From contig CANRBF010000024.1 of NCBI GenBank assembly GCA_947628795.1, positions 53,048-117,047 on the forward strand: 64,000 bases of DNA, in the 5' to 3' direction. Each line of letters begins with the position of its first letter. Position 1 is the stretch's first letter. The notes under the pieces were generated by a model. That model searched no databases and was not told the origin of the DNA. It saw only the letters and a program-made list of their open reading frames with translations. The translations under genes and the position numbers were made by a program. This DNA is from an uncultured Monoglobus sp. (GTDB lineage Bacteria; Bacillota; Clostridia; Monoglobales; Monoglobaceae). Of this stretch, positions 60,657 to 64,000 are shown in pieces.

Positions 60657-63600
60657 TTGACTGCTAAATTTAAAAAATCAACAGCGCTGCTGCTGTCGAT
60701 CGCGATGCTTCTCACCATGGTCATTGCCGCGCCCGTCGTATCGGCGGCGTCCTATGACGACGGAGAAGCCGAGTCGGCGGCGATCACCCGGAGCGACGAT
60801 CATTATCTCTATTTCTATGATCAGCTGACACCCGACGCAAAAAGGTTCTATGAAGCCATGAAGATCATGTATGAGACCGGAATATTCAAAACGGGCACAG
60901 GCTCATATGATCTGGTTGCGAACAATATCGTTTCGCAGGAGCAGCTCGCTGCTTACGCGAATGGCGACAACACGCTGCTCAACACCTACGGAGCGGCGCG
61001 CGACGCGTTTTTCGCGGATTATCCCGAGGTTTTCTATGTGAACACCGACAACCTCACGATCACCGTGAAATACAACGAGGAGACCGGTTATAAGGCCGTT
61101 CTCGGCGCCGGCAGAACAGACAACTATTACAGAAAAGGCTTTGAAAGCGCGGACGCGGTAGACGCGGCTGCGGCTGAGCTGAACGCTTCGATCGACAATT
61201 ACGTGAAGATCGCTGAAGAGGCGGTCAGCGGCGGCACGGAGGATGCCGAGATCGCCGCTGACGAAGCGGCCGATGCCTCGGCGCTTCCCGACGCGTCGGG
61301 AGAGCCCGAAGCGTCCGACGGCCCCGGAGTTTACGATCTCGCGGATCTTAGACCCGGAAACGAGGATGAGGAAAAATACAGAGAAAAGACCGACGACGAG
61401 AAAAAGATCACGGCTGTTCATAACGCCATGATCAGAAACACCAGATATAAGCTGGACACCACCACGGAGACGGACCCCAAGGCGTGCCGTCCCGAGAACA
61501 TCGAGAACGTGAGGACCGCTTACGGTCCGCTGGTAGCGGGCGAGTCGCTTTGCGAAGGTTATTCAAGGGGCTTTAAGTGCATAATGGATAAGCTCGGTAT
61601 TCCCTGCGTTCTGGTTCAGGGAATTTACAAGCACGGCGACGGCGACGAGGAGCTTCACATGTGGAACATGGTTCGGATCCGTGAGGGCGAGAACGATGTT
61701 TGGTACGCGGTAGACTCAACTTTTGACGATCCTTCGGCCTGGAACGGCGTTCAGATCGACGATGTCGACAGCGGACACGAGTCTACAGAGTATCTGCTGG
61801 TCGGAGCCGATATCATGGATAAGCAGCACGTGGCGAGCGGCGAGATGTCCGAGTGCCAGTTTGTGTTCAAGTATCCCGCTCTTGAGATGAGCGGCGTCAG
61901 CTATGACACCGTGTTCTCGCTGAACGGACTTGACGTTCAGTACACCGAAGACAGCGGAATGTATTTCGGCACAGACATTCCCGCCCCGGTTTACAAGGTA
62001 AGCTACAACGGCAAGGGCTACGAGAGAGCCGCGCGCGAGGACGGAATATATATCCTCGTGAAGCAATACGCAAAAGACACAAGCAGCGTCGAGGGCGGAT
62101 TTGTCGGAAATACCGATTGGGTTTATGCCGACACCGGATTATATTTCGCCGGCTCGGACGGATTTGAAACGGAAGAATATACGCTGTTCCCGGCATGGCA
62201 GATTTATTATGCGGAGTTTGCTATTACCAAGATTCCGCCAAAGGGACATTGGTATTACGGTCAGGAAATACCGGTAAATCCCGAAATTCCGAATCCTTCA
62301 CCGGATATAAAAGAAAATTACCGTCTTGACCGGCTTGAGTATCAATATTATAAGGGCGATACCGCGGGCTTTGAGGCCGAGACGGGACTGCTCTACAACC
62401 CGGCCGAGAAATATGTTGCGCCTCCCTATATCAAGAGAGGAACTCCCTCGCAGTCGGGCAGAGTTTTAATTCAAGGCAACATGGAGATCGACTGCGAGTA
62501 TTCGTTCGATCAGCCTCTTGAGCAGTTCGCGCCCGTGACCGCCGCCGACGGCGAGGCCGAGGGCGACGTTGTGACCGAAAACGGCACACCGATCGAGCTT
62601 AAGTACGGCGAGGACTACGGAGTTTACGTTCTCGATAAGACCGAGAACAACGCTTCTCTTGACAATATCAAGGTTGAGGAGGCGGTTCCCTCGATCCACT
62701 TTGACGGCGACAGAACGGTGACGTTTAAATTTAAGCCCGATCCGACATGGGCCAGCGACTGCGTTGAGTATTTGATCGTATTCAAGACGATGCGCGGCGT
62801 TGTCAGCAAGAAGATACCGAACGAGATAGGCATGGTAACATCGTTCCCCTGCGCGGCCTGCGCCTACAGATCAAGAGGATATTTCTGGAACGTTCACGCG
62901 AAGCCGCAGCTTATCAGCGACTCCGACATTGATATTTCAGAATGGACGGACTCAAATGGTGAACCCGTTGACCCGGGTCTGTCGCACAGACTGTCTTTGG
63001 TTGTAAGCGAGACCAGCCAAGGCGAGCAGAACGCCATGAATGAGCTGCTCGAAGAAAAGGGAGTTACTCCCAAGGGGAGCAGCATGTATAATATTAATCT
63101 CACAGTCTGCAAGTGCCAGGTTCCCCAGCCGGGACAGGGCGTGAGAGTTATGATGGGCTTCCCCGCTCCCTACGGCCCGGATGACGAGGGAACTAAATTC
63201 ACGGCCTATCATTATATTAAGGACGACCGCGGCAACACGGTAGGTGTCGAGGAGATCCCTTGTGAGGTAACGCCTTACGGTCTGGTTATTTGGTGCAAGA
63301 GCTTCAGCCCCTTCGCGGTTGTCGCCACCGACAAGACCCCCGAGGAAAAGGAAGCGGACAAGAAGGAAAAGACCTTCGTTGTAACCAAGAACAACGGCGG
63401 AAGCGTTGCGTACAGCAACACGGATGATGACGGTCTTATGAAGATCACCGAGGCGGAGCCTGTTCAGAGCTTCACCGTGACACCCGATCAGGGCTATGTT
63501 ATCGAGCAGATCAGCATAGGCAGCGATGTTAAGTATACAAATCCCGACGGAACCAAGAGCGGCGCCGAGACGGTCGAGGTAAACTTTAACGATTACAAGG

Positions 63601-64000
63601 ATCTGACAGCGGCCGCTATGGTAAGCGTTAAATTCGCTCCGCAGGCAGTTCTTGAAAAAGAGGCCGCGGAAAACGAAGCGTCGGGCGACAAGACGGTCGT
63701 TCAGGTCGTTCCCAACGAGGTGCCCGATGAGGCGCCCCCGCTGCCCTCCGACATGCCGACCATTCCTCCGCCCGAGATAACGGCGACGCCCGAACAGTCA
63801 GAGGAGCCTGTTGTATCAACCGAACCCGAGCAGTCAGAGGAGCCTGTTGTATCAGCAGAGCCCGAGCAGTCAGAGGAGCCTGTTGTATCAACCGAGCCCG
63901 AACAGTCGGAGGAGCCTGCTGTATCGGCAGAGCCCGAACAGTCGGAGGAGCCTGCTGTATCGGCAGAGCCCGAGCAGTCGGAAGAGCCCGCAGTATCGGC
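60657..64000 (+). CDS. Large secreted transglutaminase-like protein, incomplete at window end (more than 1114 aa)
   Basis: TTG 60657 follows AAAGGAGGAG. A signal peptide (about 1-32: KKSTALLLSIAMLLTMVIAA) directs export. The transglutaminase/peptidase-like fold has Cys299 in GESLCEGYS, His334 in EELHMWNMV and Asp353 in WYAVDSTFDD, a complete Cys-His-Asp triad. Then follow beta-rich regions with VDSTFDDPSAWNG, KYGEDYGVYVLDKTENN and NNGGSVAYSNTDDDGLMKIT, and from base 63789 a tandem of PEQSEEPVVSTE-like 12-residue repeats up to the window end. This is a surface protein with a wall-spanning or adhesive stalk. No stop codon is in the window, so the C-terminal anchor is unseen. Confidence 0.88.
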   Translation, partial: MTAKFKKSTALLLSIAMLLTMVIAAPVVSAASYDDGEAESAAITRSDDHYLYFYDQLTPDAKRFYEAMKIMYETGIFKTGTGSYDLVANNIVSQEQLAAYANGDNTLLNTYGAARDAFFADYPEVFYVNTDNLTITVKYNEETGYKAVLGAGRTDNYYRKGFESADAVDAAAAELNASIDNYVKIAEEAVSGGTEDAEIAADEAADASALPDASGEPEASDGPGVYDLADLRPGNEDEEKYREKTDDEKKITAVHNAMIRNTRYKLDTTTETDPKACRPENIENVRTAYGPLVAGESLCEGYSRGFKCIMDKLGIPCVLVQGIYKHGDGDEELHMWNMVRIREGENDVWYAVDSTFDDPSAWNGVQIDDVDSGHESTEYLLVGADIMDKQHVASGEMSECQFVFKYPALEMSGVSYDTVFSLNGLDVQYTEDSGMYFGTDIPAPVYKVSYNGKGYERAAREDGIYILVKQYAKDTSSVEGGFVGNTDWVYADTGLYFAGSDGFETEEYTLFPAWQIYYAEFAITKIPPKGHWYYGQEIPVNPEIPNPSPDIKENYRLDRLEYQYYKGDTAGFEAETGLLYNPAEKYVAPPYIKRGTPSQSGRVLIQGNMEIDCEYSFDQPLEQFAPVTAADGEAEGDVVTENGTPIELKYGEDYGVYVLDKTENNASLDNIKVEEAVPSIHFDGDRTVTFKFKPDPTWASDCVEYLIVFKTMRGVVSKKIPNEIGMVTSFPCAACAYRSRGYFWNVHAKPQLISDSDIDISEWTDSNGEPVDPGLSHRLSLVVSETSQGEQNAMNELLEEKGVTPKGSSMYNINLTVCKCQVPQPGQGVRVMMGFPAPYGPDDEGTKFTAYHYIKDDRGNTVGVEEIPCEVTPYGLVIWCKSFSPFAVVATDKTPEEKEADKKEKTFVVTKNNGGSVAYSNTDDDGLMKITEAEPVQSFTVTPDQGYVIEQISIGSDVKYTNPDGTKSGAETVEVNFNDYKDLTAAAMVSVKFAPQAVLEKEAAENEASGDKTVVQVVPNEVPDEAPPLPSDMPTIPPPEITATPEQSEEPVVSTEPEQSEEPVVSAEPEQSEEPVVSTEPEQSEEPAVSAEPEQSEEPAVSAEPEQSEEPAVS
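63789..64000 (+). repeat. 36-bp tandem repeats coding PEQSEEP-type stalk
   Basis: Nearly six units of 36 bp, each coding for PEQSEEPVVSTE or variants (A/V and T/A exchanges). Units differ mainly at third positions and a few residues, so the array expands by slippage or recombination. It continues beyond the window. Confidence 0.93.

Noticed and set aside
63789..64000. 36-bp direct repeats considered as a CRISPR array
   Set aside because: The units are contiguous without spacers and lie in frame in a secreted protein.

Overview
The window looks like a chromosomal segment of a Clostridia-class Bacillota, probably an anaerobic gut lineage; genus cannot be told from sequence alone. Grounds: strong GGAGG-type ribosome sites, frequent TTG/GTG starts, SpoVG, a Soj/Spo0J-type ParAB pair with parS sites, an AddB-family protein, PPi-type phosphofructokinase, small clostridial-type proteins and A+T-rich sigmaA promoters. 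The housekeeping part is clearly richer in G+C than the A+T-rich first 15 kb.

Layout. (1) 1-2.4 kb: end of a probable regulator gene, a small orphan gene, then wreckage of a D5/P4-type primase, an IS256-family and an IS3-family element. (2) 2.4-15.3 kb: a defence island read leftwards: Fic protein, a 1518-aa nuclease-STAND-HEAT (Avs-like) protein, a P-loop ATPase, an FRG-domain protein and a 989-aa SIR2 protein closely resembling DSR2. A second zone of mobile-element debris (relaxase-like tail, IS256 remnant, unknown tail) lies between the ATPase and the STAND gene. (3) 15.8-21 kb: rsmA, rdgB, parA, parB, a small membrane protein and serS; two parS-like sites flank parA. (4) 21-24.5 kb: a possible type I toxin-like element, queH, tRNA-Arg, a structured intergenic repeat, an NlpC/P60-like enzyme, rpiB and a TerB-like protein. 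(5) 24.6-34.8 kb: envelope and signalling genes (stalk-domain, SH3 and zinc-ribbon membrane proteins, a Ser/Thr kinase), a DD-carboxypeptidase and a PD-(D/E)XK (Rpn-type) nuclease with a duplicated tail. (6) 34.9-49.2 kb: GH13 amylase, tRNA-Thr and tRNA-Asp, murC-rsmG-ClC operon, spoVG, guaB-HAD operon, hup, an HPr-like protein that lacks the phospho-histidine, HAD-addB, and a cysteine hydrolase. (7) 49.2-55.8 kb: a six-gene operon of kinase, two PP2C phosphatases, a membrane serine protease with FHA, and two more FHA proteins, one with a VWA domain. (8) 55.9-64 kb: a small clostridial protein, pfp, a large glycoside hydrolase and the start of a long secreted transglutaminase-like protein that runs off the window in 36-bp tandem repeats.

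How the genes work together. The island combines candidate NAD+-depleting, nucleic-acid-cutting and AMP-transferring effectors, as expected for abortive-infection immunity. The ATPase-FRG pair is the part with no function I can name. The 49-56 kb operon contains writers (kinase), erasers (PP2C) and readers (FHA) of phospho-threonine coupled to membrane and extracytoplasmic domains, so it reads as a self-contained envelope signalling module. The remaining genes are translation, nucleotide, cell-wall, chromosome-partition and sugar-metabolism functions.
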